Source of the DNA: Ruminococcaceae bacterium UBA3215
GTDB lineage: Bacteria; Bacillota; Clostridia; Oscillospirales; Ruminococcaceae
Length of the DNA stretch: 64,000 nucleotides
Direction of reading: 5' to 3'
Assembly (NCBI GenBank): GCA_002363155.1
Contig: DEWH01000022.1
Span: 122,481 to 186,480, forward strand
Below the pieces are notes generated by a model, which was given only the letters and a program-made list of their open reading frames with translations, was not told the origin of the DNA and did no database searches. A program made the translations under genes and the position numbers. Shown in pieces: positions 1 through 8,018 of the stretch. Each line of letters starts with the position of its first letter. Position 1 is the first letter of the stretch.

Positions 1-1
1 T

Positions 2-1237
2 CAGCAGAACATCACTTCCTTCGACAAGATCACAGGAATGGAAGTTTGGGTAACTGTTAAGAGAACAATCAAGAGCGAGGGCGCTAAGATCAACGGATAC
101 GGCAACTGGGCTACATCAGATGCTGATACAATGGTTGACCTCGTATATGGTTGGGCAGAAGATTACGGTTATGAAGTAGGCGGCGGCACAAAGCCCGGCG
201 AAGGCACAGCACCTGGCGACGGCGCTATCAACGACCTCTACTGGTTCCTCGGTACATCTATCGTAGGTACATGGTACAATGCTAACCTTGAGACCAAGGA
301 TCTGTATGCATTCCTCGAGAAGACAACAGACAGCACAACTATCATGAGACAGGACGTTAAACTTCTCTCCGGCACAGGCGCTTGGTGGTCTGATACTCAT
401 AAGACTGACGAAGATGACTATGACGGCAACCAGACATTCGACAGCAACAACATGGGTACTGCTCCTGTTTGGTTCGGCGGTCTTGCTTCTCAGGTAGCTG
501 ACTTCTTCAACAAGCAGACAAACGGTAAGATCACATTCAACTTCACAGCTAATGCTGGTTCCAGCAGCTCTTGGAAGAACGGCGGTGTTCCTTCTACAGA
601 AGTTGGTCTTAAGTCCGCTGTTGCAGGCACAACAATGGGTCTGTTCATCAACTACAACCAGTCCACAGGTTCTCTCCAGACTCTCGGTGAGATCGACGGA
701 ACATCTATCATCTTCGATATCTCCACAATCCTCAACGATATGGGCGGCCTCACAAAGGGCAACATCTCCGATATCTACTACGGAATGAACAAGGGTATCG
801 CTTACAAGAACGATGATTACAAGTCCATCCACGCTAATGTATGGTACGGTTCTGACTCCGACAACCACGCAATCGGTTACCTCGTTGAGAGCGTAGTTCT
901 TTCTTACGAAGACGCTGCTGACGTTGACGCTGCTGAAGAAGAAGTAGTTGACGAGCCCGAGGATATCGACGAGCCTGTTGACGAGCCTGAGGAAGAGCCC
1001 GAGGACGAGCCTGAGGATGAGCCCGAGGATGAGCCCGAGGACGAGCCTGAGGAAGAAGAATTCACAATCGAGCCTGAGGAAGAGGAAGAAGAGAACAACG
1101 GCGACGTTAATATCATCGAACCCACAAACGAAGCTAAGGCTGATGACGATGCTAACCCCGGCACAGGCGTTGCACTTGCAGTTGTTCCTGCAATCGTAGC
1201 TGCTGCTGCTGTAGTAGTATCCAAGAAGAGAAAGTAA
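2..1237 (+). CDS. Secreted surface protein with acidic repeat linker and NPxTG C-terminus (5' partial)
   Basis: The reading frame is open to the left edge of the window, with codons reading QQNITSFDKITG before the first ATG at 38, so the start lies outside the window. About 300 residues of polar, Gly/Ser/Asn/Trp-rich sequence look like extracellular beta-sheet domains. A tandem EPED/EPEE acidic stretch encoded at about 950-1080 follows, built from repeated GAGGATGAGCCC-like units. The protein ends with NPGTG, a hydrophobic segment and the basic tail KKRK, the layout of a sortase-type cell-wall sorting signal. A terminator follows. The next gene has the same C-terminal design, so the two are probably paralogous surface proteins. 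The function of the ectodomain is not recognised. Carbohydrate binding is possible, but I see no motif that proves it. Confidence 0.85.
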   Translation, partial: QQNITSFDKITGMEVWVTVKRTIKSEGAKINGYGNWATSDADTMVDLVYGWAEDYGYEVGGGTKPGEGTAPGDGAINDLYWFLGTSIVGTWYNANLETKDLYAFLEKTTDSTTIMRQDVKLLSGTGAWWSDTHKTDEDDYDGNQTFDSNNMGTAPVWFGGLASQVADFFNKQTNGKITFNFTANAGSSSSWKNGGVPSTEVGLKSAVAGTTMGLFINYNQSTGSLQTLGEIDGTSIIFDISTILNDMGGLTKGNISDIYYGMNKGIAYKNDDYKSIHANVWYGSDSDNHAIGYLVESVVLSYEDAADVDAAEEEVVDEPEDIDEPVDEPEEEPEDEPEDEPEDEPEDEPEEEEFTIEPEEEEEENNGDVNIIEPTNEAKADDDANPGTGVALAVVPAIVAAAAVVVSKKRK

Positions 1238-1270
1238 GTCACTGACTTAAGTTCAATTCAATAACAAGAT

Positions 1271-1299
1271 TCCGGAACCGGCAACGGTTCCGGATTTTT
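1271..1299 (+). terminator. Rho-independent terminator
   Basis: A perfect 10-bp stem (TCCGGAACCG with CGGTTCCGGA) closes a GCAA tetraloop of the GNRA type and is followed by TTTTTG. It lies 33 bp after the stop of the first surface protein. Confidence 0.93.
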
Positions 1300-1455
1300 G
1301 TATAAAAACACTGCCGTCAAAAATACTTGACAGCGTCGGTAAGATATAATTACCTTGCTTTGCCTATGCTTTAGTTTGCACAAACTTACATATTGATTAT
1401 TACATATTTACGGCTGAATTGCAACAGAAAATAAAGGAAAGTTGGCTCACACTAC

Positions 1456-1484
1456 TTGACAAATCTGCCGGAAAAGAGTATAAT
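1456..1484 (+). promoter_or_regulatory. Sigma-A promoter for the second surface protein
   Basis: Both boxes match the consensus exactly: TTGACA at 1456-1461 and TATAAT at 1479-1484, with a 17-bp spacer. Transcription should begin near 1491, which leaves a 5' untranslated region of about 180 nt. High expression is inferred from the consensus match. Confidence 0.9.
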
Positions 1485-1490
1485 GTAAAT

Positions 1491-1655
1491 TGCGGTAATG
1501 ATACCGTTTACACATCGGGCGGTAAGGTGCCGTCCGTGCTCCACAGGGCAGATCAGTGCGTTTCAATGATCTCGCCCGAGCCCGGAAGATGCGGTAACAT
1601 CATAAAGGGCATAGACACAGCGCTCGTGCCAAAGCGCAGGTGTCAAGGAAATTTT
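1491..1655 (+). ncRNA. Structured 5' leader of unknown class
   Basis: The leader between promoter and ribosome binding site contains several hairpins: CGGTA/TACCG at 1493-1506; GGGC+AGATCA pairing with TGATCT+GCCC at 1546-1577; and GACAC-A-GCGCT pairing with AGCGC-AG-GTGTC at 1614-1644, just before the ribosome binding site AAGGAGG at 1656-1662. The heptamer GCGGTAA occurs three times (1492, 1519, 1591). It does not match any riboswitch consensus I could test by eye (cyclic-di-GMP-I, cobalamin, TPP, SAM). It may be regulatory or simply stabilising. Confidence 0.45.
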
Positions 1656-1672
1656 AAGGAGGACAAAATCCA

Positions 1673-2890
1673 ATGAAGAAATTCAGAAAAGCAGCCGCTA
1701 TAATGGCTGCAGTTGCAGTGCTTACAACAGCTTGTGCTGTTAACGCATACGCAGCTACACAGGATACTGTTACAGCAGTAGCAATGAACAGCAAGGACGA
1801 TGACGGAAAGCTTCTCCAGTGGGATATTTCCCTTCTCGGCGGTGAGGCAGTAAACACAGTTACAATCAAGATGTCCATCAAGGACGGCGGCGGCTGGCGC
1901 GGCGGCGGCGGAGCCTTCGGTTTTGAAGGTGAAAGTGAATGGACAGAGATTGCCTTCGGTACAAACGAAGGCAATATGACCATTGACGATTCCGGTAATG
2001 CTGTTGCTACAATCGATTTCAGCGGCATCAAGCCTGCTGAAAAAGGTATAGTTCAGCTCGGCTGGTGGTGGGCTTCCGGTGACGTTTCCGATTTCGTAGA
2101 TCTTGAGATCAACGGAAAGAGCGTTCTCGGTGTTTCCGGTGTTGAAGTAAAGCCCGAAGAAGAAGAGACAACCGCTGCTGAAGAAGAGGTTGTTGAAGAG
2201 ACAAACGCTGCTGCTGATACAGAAGAAGAAACAACAGAAGCTCCTGCTGAAGAAGAGGCTGAGGAAGAGTGGGTATCCACATTTGACGCATCTTCCGTAA
2301 AGATTGCTGACAACCAGGCTCCTTACTTTGACGGTCTCCAGTTCGCTCTCCGTGCTGATAACGAGGCTCAGGCTTCTCTCGAAAGCGATTTCGGCTTCGA
2401 TATCACTTCCGTTTACGGAATCCGTGTAAACGTTGAGGTTGATCCTGCTGACGTTGAGCATGGCGTATGGTACGGCGGTTCTGTTGGTGCTAACTGCCCG
2501 AGCAGAGGCTGGGGTCAGCACAACTTCGCTAACGGCGAAGGCGACGAGCTCACATTCGTTGAGTCCGACGGTTCTATCACATGGCAGCTTGACGAACCTA
2601 TCTTCTCCGAAGATGACGGTTACGCATTCGCATTCTTCCAGAGCTGGGGCGGCCCGATAGGTGTTAAGTCCTTCGAGCTTCTCGACAAGGACGGCAACGT
2701 TATCGACTACGAGGCTGCTGCTGTTGAGACTGCTGTTGATGCAGATGCTGACGCTGCCAACGAAACAGTTGAGGCTGTTGAAGATGCTAACAAGGCTAAC
2801 CCGAACACAGGCGTTGCTGATGTAGCTGTTGTAGCTGGTCTTGCAGTTGCTGCCGCAGGTGCTGCTGTAGTTGCAAAGAAGAGAAAGTAA
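1673..2890 (+). CDS. Secreted surface protein with acidic linker and NPNTG C-terminus
   Basis: This 405-residue protein starts with a clear Sec signal peptide (MKKFRKA, hydrophobic core, NAYA cleavage region). An N-terminal beta-rich domain (about 30-155) contains GGGWRGGGG and WWWASGD. A Glu/Thr/Ala linker follows (about 158-200), then a second beta-rich domain (about 202-350) rich in Trp and Gly. The end is NPNTG, a hydrophobic segment and KKRK, resembling a sortase substrate. AAGGAGG sits 10 nt before the ATG. It has its own consensus promoter and a structured leader. The same C-terminal layout as the preceding gene suggests a surface-protein pair. The two domains could bind glycans, but that is a guess from the aromatic, Gly-rich composition. 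No sortase gene lies in the window. Confidence 0.88.
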   Translation: MKKFRKAAAIMAAVAVLTTACAVNAYAATQDTVTAVAMNSKDDDGKLLQWDISLLGGEAVNTVTIKMSIKDGGGWRGGGGAFGFEGESEWTEIAFGTNEGNMTIDDSGNAVATIDFSGIKPAEKGIVQLGWWWASGDVSDFVDLEINGKSVLGVSGVEVKPEEEETTAAEEEVVEETNAAADTEEETTEAPAEEEAEEEWVSTFDASSVKIADNQAPYFDGLQFALRADNEAQASLESDFGFDITSVYGIRVNVEVDPADVEHGVWYGGSVGANCPSRGWGQHNFANGEGDELTFVESDGSITWQLDEPIFSEDDGYAFAFFQSWGGPIGVKSFELLDKDGNVIDYEAAAVETAVDADADAANETVEAVEDANKANPNTGVADVAVVAGLAVAAAGAAVVAKKRK

Positions 2891-2911
2891 GTTACTTACT
2901 CTGAACATAAA

Positions 2912-2949
2912 AACACCTTCCGTGATCTGCGGAAGGTGTTTTCTTTTAT
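2912..2949 (+). terminator. Rho-independent terminator, probably bidirectional
   Basis: An 11-bp perfect stem (AACACCTTCCG with CGGAAGGTGTT, loop 2923-2929) is followed by TTTTCTTTT. An A-run precedes it, so it can also serve the convergent lipoprotein gene on the minus strand. Confidence 0.9.
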
Positions 2950-2990
2950 CTGCCGAAGTATCTTTCTAGTTTCCGTTTTACGGGACCAAG

Positions 2991-3043
2991 TTTAGGGTCC
3001 AGCCCTTTTTAAAGGGCTGGCGGGTCCGGGCAGAGCCCGGGTC
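2991..3043 (-). repeat. Double-hairpin 3' module, copy 1
   Basis: Read on the minus strand after the lipoprotein stop: a GC hairpin (ACCCGGGCTCTGCCCGG), then CCAGCCCTTT-AAAA-GGGCTGG, then ACCCTAAAC. The same architecture occurs at 17929-17998, 23709-23757 and 43943-44000, always downstream of a gene and in the gene's orientation. Confidence 0.7.
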
Positions 3044-3045
3044 TC

Positions 3046-3852
3046 TTACTCGGCTGCCTGCTGTGCGGCGGCAACCTGTTCGTTTATCAGATCCTGGAAT
3101 GTGCGGCGCTCGTAGTCCTCGGGGATAACGAAGATATCTTCGTTTGTAACAGAGTTCTCGAGTTTGTCAACGCGCGTCACGGATTCGTCGTCAACGGAAT
3201 ATGCAAGCTTTCCTGTTTCCATGTCAAAATAATGAGTTACCGTATAGTCATCATCAGATATCGCAACGAGATCATACTCTTTTCCCTCATATTCCGCATG
3301 GGTCTCGGTGCGGTAGGTAGAAGCTGTCACATCATCTATATATATCTTCGCGAGCGCTGTCTCCTGTATTCCTTTGACAACATATTCTTCCCCGCTTTCA
3401 TATACATATATGACCTTTTTTTTCGGTTCAATGTGATATACGGTGTCGGCATCGTAAATGACTATTATCTCGTTTCCCGAGGGGTCGATCGAGTATGTCG
3501 CGGAATGATGATCGTCCTTGATATATATTCCTGTCTTCCATTCCATATTATCGTGGGTTATCGTTGTCTCGAAAGTCAGCGGGATAGTGCGCCTTATATC
3601 AAGGTATCTGCGGAACGCGGGAGCCATGCTGTCAAGATAGGCAAGAGCCTGTTCTGTGGTATCTTCCCTTTCCGGCGCCTTTATTACCTGAGATACCGTT
3701 CCGTTTTCATCTACAGATGTAACTATTTCTTCCGAACTTTTCGCTGTTGTCGTGGTCGCTGTATTATCAGACGGCGCGGGATTGTTATTTCCGCCGCAGC
3801 CCGACGCGGCAATTAAACATATCATTGCAAGCAATGCAGCTTTTTTCTTCAT
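3046..3852 (-). CDS. Lipoprotein of unknown function
   Basis: This is a 268-residue protein with a lipoprotein signal peptide: MKKKAAL, a hydrophobic stretch and the lipobox AASGC around residue 19. A Ser/Thr-rich linker follows to about residue 55, then a domain rich in beta strands with many Asp, Tyr and Val residues (about 70-250). The alternating polar and hydrophobic pattern is loosely like LolA-type or other lipoprotein beta folds, but I cannot assign a family. It is monocistronic, with a sigma-A promoter upstream. The convergent terminator at 2912-2949 and a double-hairpin module lie downstream. Membrane anchoring outside the cell is well supported; any role beyond that is not. Confidence 0.85.
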   Translation of the reverse strand: MKKKAALLAMICLIAASGCGGNNNPAPSDNTATTTTAKSSEEIVTSVDENGTVSQVIKAPEREDTTEQALAYLDSMAPAFRRYLDIRRTIPLTFETTITHDNMEWKTGIYIKDDHHSATYSIDPSGNEIIVIYDADTVYHIEPKKKVIYVYESGEEYVVKGIQETALAKIYIDDVTASTYRTETHAEYEGKEYDLVAISDDDYTVTHYFDMETGKLAYSVDDESVTRVDKLENSVTNEDIFVIPEDYERRTFQDLINEQVAAAQQAAE

Positions 3853-3897
3853 TTCTTATCGTCCTTTCTTTCTTATATAATCTGCAAACATACTTAT

Positions 3898-3926
3898 AAT
3901 ATACCGCAATTCGGGGCATAAGTCAA
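3898..3926 (-). promoter_or_regulatory. Sigma-A promoter for the lipoprotein gene
   Basis: On the minus strand, TTGACT (3921-3926) and TATATT (3898-3903) are separated by 17 bp, about 45 bp before the lipoprotein start. Confidence 0.7.
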
Positions 3927-4033
3927 CCTTTTTCACTCATTCTGCACGTTTTTTTCAGAAAATACTCTATATAACGCAGTTTTCGGCACCCGAAACTGAA
4001 TGTTTATGTGCGATTTGCGCGGCATTGTTTTTT

Positions 4034-4154
4034 GTGACTGCCCGGATAACTCACCAAGGCGCTTACGCGCTGTCTTTGCAGACGGCACAAGGGCTGCGCG
4101 CCCTTGACCTGCGGCAGCGTGACGCTGCACCCTTTTTTGGTGAGTAATCCGGGG
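4034..4154. repeat. MITE-like palindromic repeat, family A copy 1
   Basis: A unit of about 120 bp is bounded by 16-bp inverted ends, CCCGGATAACTCACCA (4041-4056) and TGGTGAGTAATCCGGG (4138-4153). Inside are three further small hairpins (GCGC-TTAC-GCGC, AAGGGC-TGCGC-GCCCTT, GCAGCGT-GACGCTGC). It is nearly identical to the reverse complement of 7890-8010 and related to 12906-13013. It sits in the divergent intergenic region between the lipoprotein and yqhQ promoters. No open reading frame of note is present. Confidence 0.85.
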
Positions 4155-4182
4155 AAACATATTGTTTTTTAACAGAGCGATA

Positions 4183-4211
4183 TTGACAACTGCCGGTTAA
4201 AATGATATAAT
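4183..4211 (+). promoter_or_regulatory. Sigma-A promoter for yqhQ-prmC
   Basis: TTGACA (4183-4188) and TATAAT (4206-4211) are both consensus, with a 17-bp spacer, about 55 bp before the yqhQ start. Confidence 0.88.
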
Positions 4212-4265
4212 AAGCTATATTCGATTTAGCACAATTGTTTTACAGCTTGTATAGAAGGAGATAAA

Positions 4266-5261
4266 ATGTCCGAAAAAGAAAAAATACACAGGACTACGAT
4301 CGGCGGTCAGGCATTGATCGAGGGCATAATGATGAAAGGTCCCGAAAAAACGGCAATGGCTGTGCGCACCAAAGAAGGTGAGATCGTAATCGAGGAAAAG
4401 GAAAACAAACAGCGCAAATGGTATAACAAGGCTCCGTTCATCAGAGGCACGATAAACTTTGTTTCCCAGCTTCTGGACGGTTACTACTACCTCTCCCGCT
4501 CGGCAGAGCTTTCCGGAATGGCTGATGACGACGGCGAGGAGGAAATGAGCAAATTCGAGAAATGGCTGGACAATAAGTTCGGCGACAAGATCATGGGCGT
4601 GATAATGACGATAGCTATGATCTTCGGAATCGCGCTTGCAATACTGCTTTTCGTATTTGTCCCCACATGGCTCTTCATGCTTGTCCAGTACCTCGTCGGC
4701 ACCGCGGCAGACCTTTCCCCGTTCCAGTCGCTCTTTGAGGGAATACTCAAGATCGCGATCTTCATCACCTATATGTGGATAGTCTCAAAGACCGAGAGCA
4801 TTCGCCGCACTTACGAATACCACGGCGCCGAGCATAAGACGATAGCCTGCTATGAGCACGGGCTGGAGCTTACGGTTGAAAACGTAAAGCCCCAGATACG
4901 CTTTCACCCCCGCTGCGGAACAAGCTTCATCTTCCTCGTTCTGCTGATAAGCATACTGATCTACTCCATATTCCCGATAACGAACCAGATGTTTATCGAC
5001 ACGTTCGCAGTATCTGAGGGGCTTGCGATGATACTCCGCGTTTCCAGCAAGATCCTGCTCCTGCCGGTCATAGTAAGCATTTCCTATGAAGTGATAAGGC
5101 TTGCGGGACGCTATGACAACGTACTGACAAAGATAATCTCTGCTCCGGGTCTGTGGCTCCAGCGCCTTACGACAAAAGAGCCGGACGATTCCGAGATAGA
5201 AGCCGCGATAGCTGCAATGAATGCGGTAATACCCGATGATAAGGAAAGCGACAAATGGTAA
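4266..5261 (+). CDS. yqhQ: YqhQ-like DUF1385 membrane protein
   Basis: This 331-residue protein matches the DUF1385 family. The opening GGQALIEGIMMKGP, the central HGAEHKTI and the HPRCGTSF motif are typical. Four hydrophobic segments (about 118-150, 160-178, 218-240, 255-280) place it in the membrane. The family is described as predicted metal-dependent enzymes and its substrate is not known. In many Firmicutes it stands directly before prmC, as here, where the two overlap by 7 bp and share one promoter. GAAGGAG sits just upstream of the ATG. Family assignment is strong; biochemical role is open. Confidence 0.92.
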   Translation: MSEKEKIHRTTIGGQALIEGIMMKGPEKTAMAVRTKEGEIVIEEKENKQRKWYNKAPFIRGTINFVSQLLDGYYYLSRSAELSGMADDDGEEEMSKFEKWLDNKFGDKIMGVIMTIAMIFGIALAILLFVFVPTWLFMLVQYLVGTAADLSPFQSLFEGILKIAIFITYMWIVSKTESIRRTYEYHGAEHKTIACYEHGLELTVENVKPQIRFHPRCGTSFIFLVLLISILIYSIFPITNQMFIDTFAVSEGLAMILRVSSKILLLPVIVSISYEVIRLAGRYDNVLTKIISAPGLWLQRLTTKEPDDSEIEAAIAAMNAVIPDDKESDKW

Positions 5262-6064
5262 GATATTCCGAAAAACTGAATGAGATAAGGGAGACCCTCG
5301 CTTCGGCGGGGGTCTTTGACCCTGCATTTGAAGCGCGGGAGATACTCCGGGAATATGCCGGAAGTGCCGCTTTTGGCTGCATTACCGAAGAAGCGCTTGC
5401 TAATATTGAGACTGCCGTATCCCGCCGCCTGACCGGAGAGCCGCTCCAGTACATCTTCGGGAAATGGGAGTTTTACGGCTATCCGTTTTATGTGGGGGCA
5501 GGTGTGCTGATACCGCGCCCGGAGACCGAACTGCTGGTAGATATCGCAGCCGGACGCGTAAAAAGGGGAAATACAGTGCTTGACCTGTGCAGCGGGACCG
5601 GGTGCATACCGATAAGCACAGCGCTTAAAACCGGCGCAAAATGTTATGCTGTGGAGCTTTACGATGAAGCATTCTCCTACCTTCACCGCAATATTGAACT
5701 GAACAGCGCAGACGTAACCGCATTGCAGGCTGATGCCTGCGACGGCACTCTGTTTGAGGGCATGACATTTGATCTGATTACATCTAACCCGCCGTATCTG
5801 ACTGAAACAGAAATGGGTTCGCTTATGCGGGAGGTGACATTCGAGCCGGGAACGGCACTTGCAGGCGGCTCGGACGGACTTGACTTTTACCGGCGCATTA
5901 TCCCGGCATGGTCAGTACGGCTTTCACCGGGCGGAGCCATGGCTGTTGAGATCGGTGAGACTCAGGGCGGCGCTGTATCGGAGATAATGCGCTCCGCCGG
6001 TCTTACCCCGCAGGTTATCAAGGACTATTCGGGACTTGACAGGATAGTTATGGGTGAGATCTGA
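5255..6064 (+). CDS. prmC: Peptide chain release factor N5-glutamine methyltransferase PrmC
   Basis: PrmC (HemK) methylates the glutamine of the GGQ motif in release factors 1 and 2, using S-adenosylmethionine, and so supports termination of translation. The 269-residue length is normal. Residues 1-75 form the helical release-factor-binding domain. The methyltransferase domain has a nucleotide-binding motif (LDLCSGTGCIPI, about 108-119) and the diagnostic catalytic NPPY (about 176-179), which binds the substrate glutamine. PETELLVD precedes the SAM site as usual. The start overlaps the end of yqhQ, so the two are translationally coupled. The prfA gene often found nearby is not in this window. 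Confidence 0.95.
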   Translation: MVRYSEKLNEIRETLASAGVFDPAFEAREILREYAGSAAFGCITEEALANIETAVSRRLTGEPLQYIFGKWEFYGYPFYVGAGVLIPRPETELLVDIAAGRVKRGNTVLDLCSGTGCIPISTALKTGAKCYAVELYDEAFSYLHRNIELNSADVTALQADACDGTLFEGMTFDLITSNPPYLTETEMGSLMREVTFEPGTALAGGSDGLDFYRRIIPAWSVRLSPGGAMAVEIGETQGGAVSEIMRSAGLTPQVIKDYSGLDRIVMGEI

Positions 6065-6075
6065 TACTTATACAA

Positions 6076-6107
6076 ATGCACAATTCACAATGCACAATTC
6101 ACAATTT
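6076..6107. repeat. Short direct repeat (TGCACAATTCACAA)
   Basis: Two tandem copies of TGCACAATTCACAA follow the prmC stop. This type of AT-rich tandem is scattered in the window. The rest of the 278-bp gap to lysS holds the terminator and nothing else I can identify. Confidence 0.6.
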
Positions 6108-6242
6108 TGGAGCGCGCTCTGCGCGCATATCTGAATCGTGACGAAATTACTTGTTTTTGTTTACGGATTGATGCTGATTCAGTATGATATGGCTCCCCTG
6201 CCCTGTTCATTCCGTTTAAGCGAGCATAATTCAAGCAAAAAA

Positions 6243-6284
6243 CCGGGCAGCAGATCACCTGATCCGCTGCCCGGCCGTTTTTTT
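6243..6284. terminator. Bidirectional terminator between prmC and lysS
   Basis: CCGGGCAGC pairs with GCTGCCCGG and an inner GATC/GATC stem extends it. A-run AAAAAA lies to the left and TTTTTTT to the right, so it can end prmC (+) and lysS (-) transcripts. Confidence 0.9.
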
Positions 6285-6342
6285 GTATAAATTAGTCGTA
6301 AATCCTGCCCTGCATCGCCAAAGTTTGGCTTAACAGCAGGCT

Positions 6343-7857
6343 TTACTTCTTCTCCGGTCTCATTGTGGGGAAGAGCAGTACATCTCTTATAGAAGCGCTG
6401 TCTGTAAGAAGCATCACGAGTCTGTCAACGCCGAAGCCGAGACCGCCTGTCGGCGGGAGGCCGTATTCAAGCGCGGTGATGAAGTCCTCGTCCACCTGCG
6501 CGTCATTACCGCCCTGTGCGCGCTTTGCAGCGACCTGCTTTTCAAAGCGTCCGCGCTGGTCGATCGGATCGTTGAGCTCGGAGAAAGCATTGCCGAACTC
6601 GGTACCGTTGATGAAATACTCGAAACGCTCTGTGAACATCGGGTCAGAAGGCTTGCGCTTTGCAAGGGGTGAATTCTCAACGGGATAGTCGTATATTATC
6701 GTCGGCTGGATAAGGTTCTCCTCAACGAATGTCTCAAAGAATGCGATAAGCACTTCGCCCTTTGTAGCGGCCTTGCTTTCAAGCTCGACATTCTTCTCCT
6801 TTGCCGCGGCTCTTGCTGCTTCATCGTCAGCCCAGTCCGCAAAATCGACCCCGGCGTACTTCTTCACAGCCTCGATCATCGTGAGCCGCTCCCAGGGCTT
6901 TCCGACTGCGATCTCCCTGCCCTGATAAGGAACGGTGTCTGTTCCGCAGATCTTCAGTGTAACGGTGCGGTAGAGATCCTCGATTATATCCATCATTCCG
7001 AAATAATCGGTATATGCCTGATACATTTCGATGGTGGTAAATTCGGGGTTATGTGTAGCGTCCATACCCTCGTTTCGGAAGATGCGTCCTACTTCATATA
7101 CCTTGTTGAATCCGCCGACGATCAGTCTTTTAAGGCAAAGCTCCGTCTCTATGCGCAGGTACATATCTATATCGAGCGCATTGTGATGTGTCTTGAAGGG
7201 TCTTGCAGCTGCGCCTATCTCCAGCGGGAGCAGTATAGGCGTATCAACCTCAACATATCCGAGACCGTCGAGATAGCTTCTTATCTCACGGAGTATCATC
7301 GAACGCTTTACGAATGTATCCTTTACTTCGGGGTTGGCGATAAGGTCGAGATAACGCTTTCTGTAACGCTCCTCCTTGTCCTTTAATCCGTGCCACTTTT
7401 CCGGAAGCGGGAGAAGTGACTTTGACAGGAGCTTTATGCTTTTTGCATGCACGGAGATCTCACCGGTCTTTGTCTTGAATACATAGCCGGTAACACCTAC
7501 GATATCGCCGAGATCCCAGGTCTTGAACTCGTCGAAAAGCTCCTTGCCTATCTCGTCGATCCTTACATATATCTGCATTCTGTCGCTTGTATCGCGGATA
7601 TCGGCAAAGCTTGCCTTACCCATGATACGACGTGTCATCATTCTTCCGGCAATGGAAACGTCCTTGCCTTCAAGCTCGTCGTAGTTGCCGCGGATATCCT
7701 TTGCAAGTGCGGTAACATCGTACTTTGTGGTGATATACGGATCCTTGCCGTCCGCTTTCAGCTTGTTGAGCTTCTCTATTCTTATTCTGTGCTGCTCGGA
7801 AAGATTTTCAAGCAGCTCCTCTTCGCTTAATTCTTCGGTTCTTATCTCATCTGCCAT
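6343..7857 (-). CDS. lysS: Lysyl-tRNA synthetase, class II
   Basis: LysRS charges tRNA-Lys with lysine using ATP. The 504-residue protein has the N-terminal OB-fold anticodon-binding domain (about 60-165, DVSIAGRMMTRR...GKASFADI) and the class II catalytic core. Motif 2 is visible as VGRIFRNEGMDATHNPEFT, and motif 3 as GLGFGVDRLVMLL near the C-terminus. AAAGGA lies 10 nt before the ATG. It follows greA on the same strand, separated only by a family A repeat, so it may be the last gene of the ftsEX-greA transcript. No T-box leader is visible. Confidence 0.97.
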   Translation of the reverse strand: MADEIRTEELSEEELLENLSEQHRIRIEKLNKLKADGKDPYITTKYDVTALAKDIRGNYDELEGKDVSIAGRMMTRRIMGKASFADIRDTSDRMQIYVRIDEIGKELFDEFKTWDLGDIVGVTGYVFKTKTGEISVHAKSIKLLSKSLLPLPEKWHGLKDKEERYRKRYLDLIANPEVKDTFVKRSMILREIRSYLDGLGYVEVDTPILLPLEIGAAARPFKTHHNALDIDMYLRIETELCLKRLIVGGFNKVYEVGRIFRNEGMDATHNPEFTTIEMYQAYTDYFGMMDIIEDLYRTVTLKICGTDTVPYQGREIAVGKPWERLTMIEAVKKYAGVDFADWADDEAARAAAKEKNVELESKAATKGEVLIAFFETFVEENLIQPTIIYDYPVENSPLAKRKPSDPMFTERFEYFINGTEFGNAFSELNDPIDQRGRFEKQVAAKRAQGGNDAQVDEDFITALEYGLPPTGGLGFGVDRLVMLLTDSASIRDVLLFPTMRPEKK

Positions 7858-7889
7858 ATTAACTACGTCCTTTGTGATTTATTTTTTCC

Positions 7890-8010
7890 CCCGGATCACT
7901 CACCAAAAAACGGGTGCAGCGTCACGCTGCCGCAGGTCAGGGGCGCGCAGCCCCTGTGCCGTCTGCAAAGACAGCGCGTAAGCGCCTTTGTGAGATATCC
8001 GGGCAGTCAC
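7890..8010. repeat. MITE-like palindromic repeat, family A copy 2
   Basis: This copy is inverted relative to the one at 4034 and almost identical to it over the whole length, including the flank GTGACTGCCCGGAT. Terminal inverted repeats are CCCGGATCACTCACCA (7890-7905) and TTGTGAGATATCCGGG (7988-8003). It fills the gap between greA and lysS, so any greA-lysS cotranscript would carry it as a hairpin chain. Confidence 0.85.
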
Positions 8011-8018
8011 ATTATAAT

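Noticed and set aside
1419..1676. Possible 85-codon gene between the two surface proteins
   Set aside because: It overlaps the promoter and structured leader, lacks a ribosome binding site and has no protein-like features.
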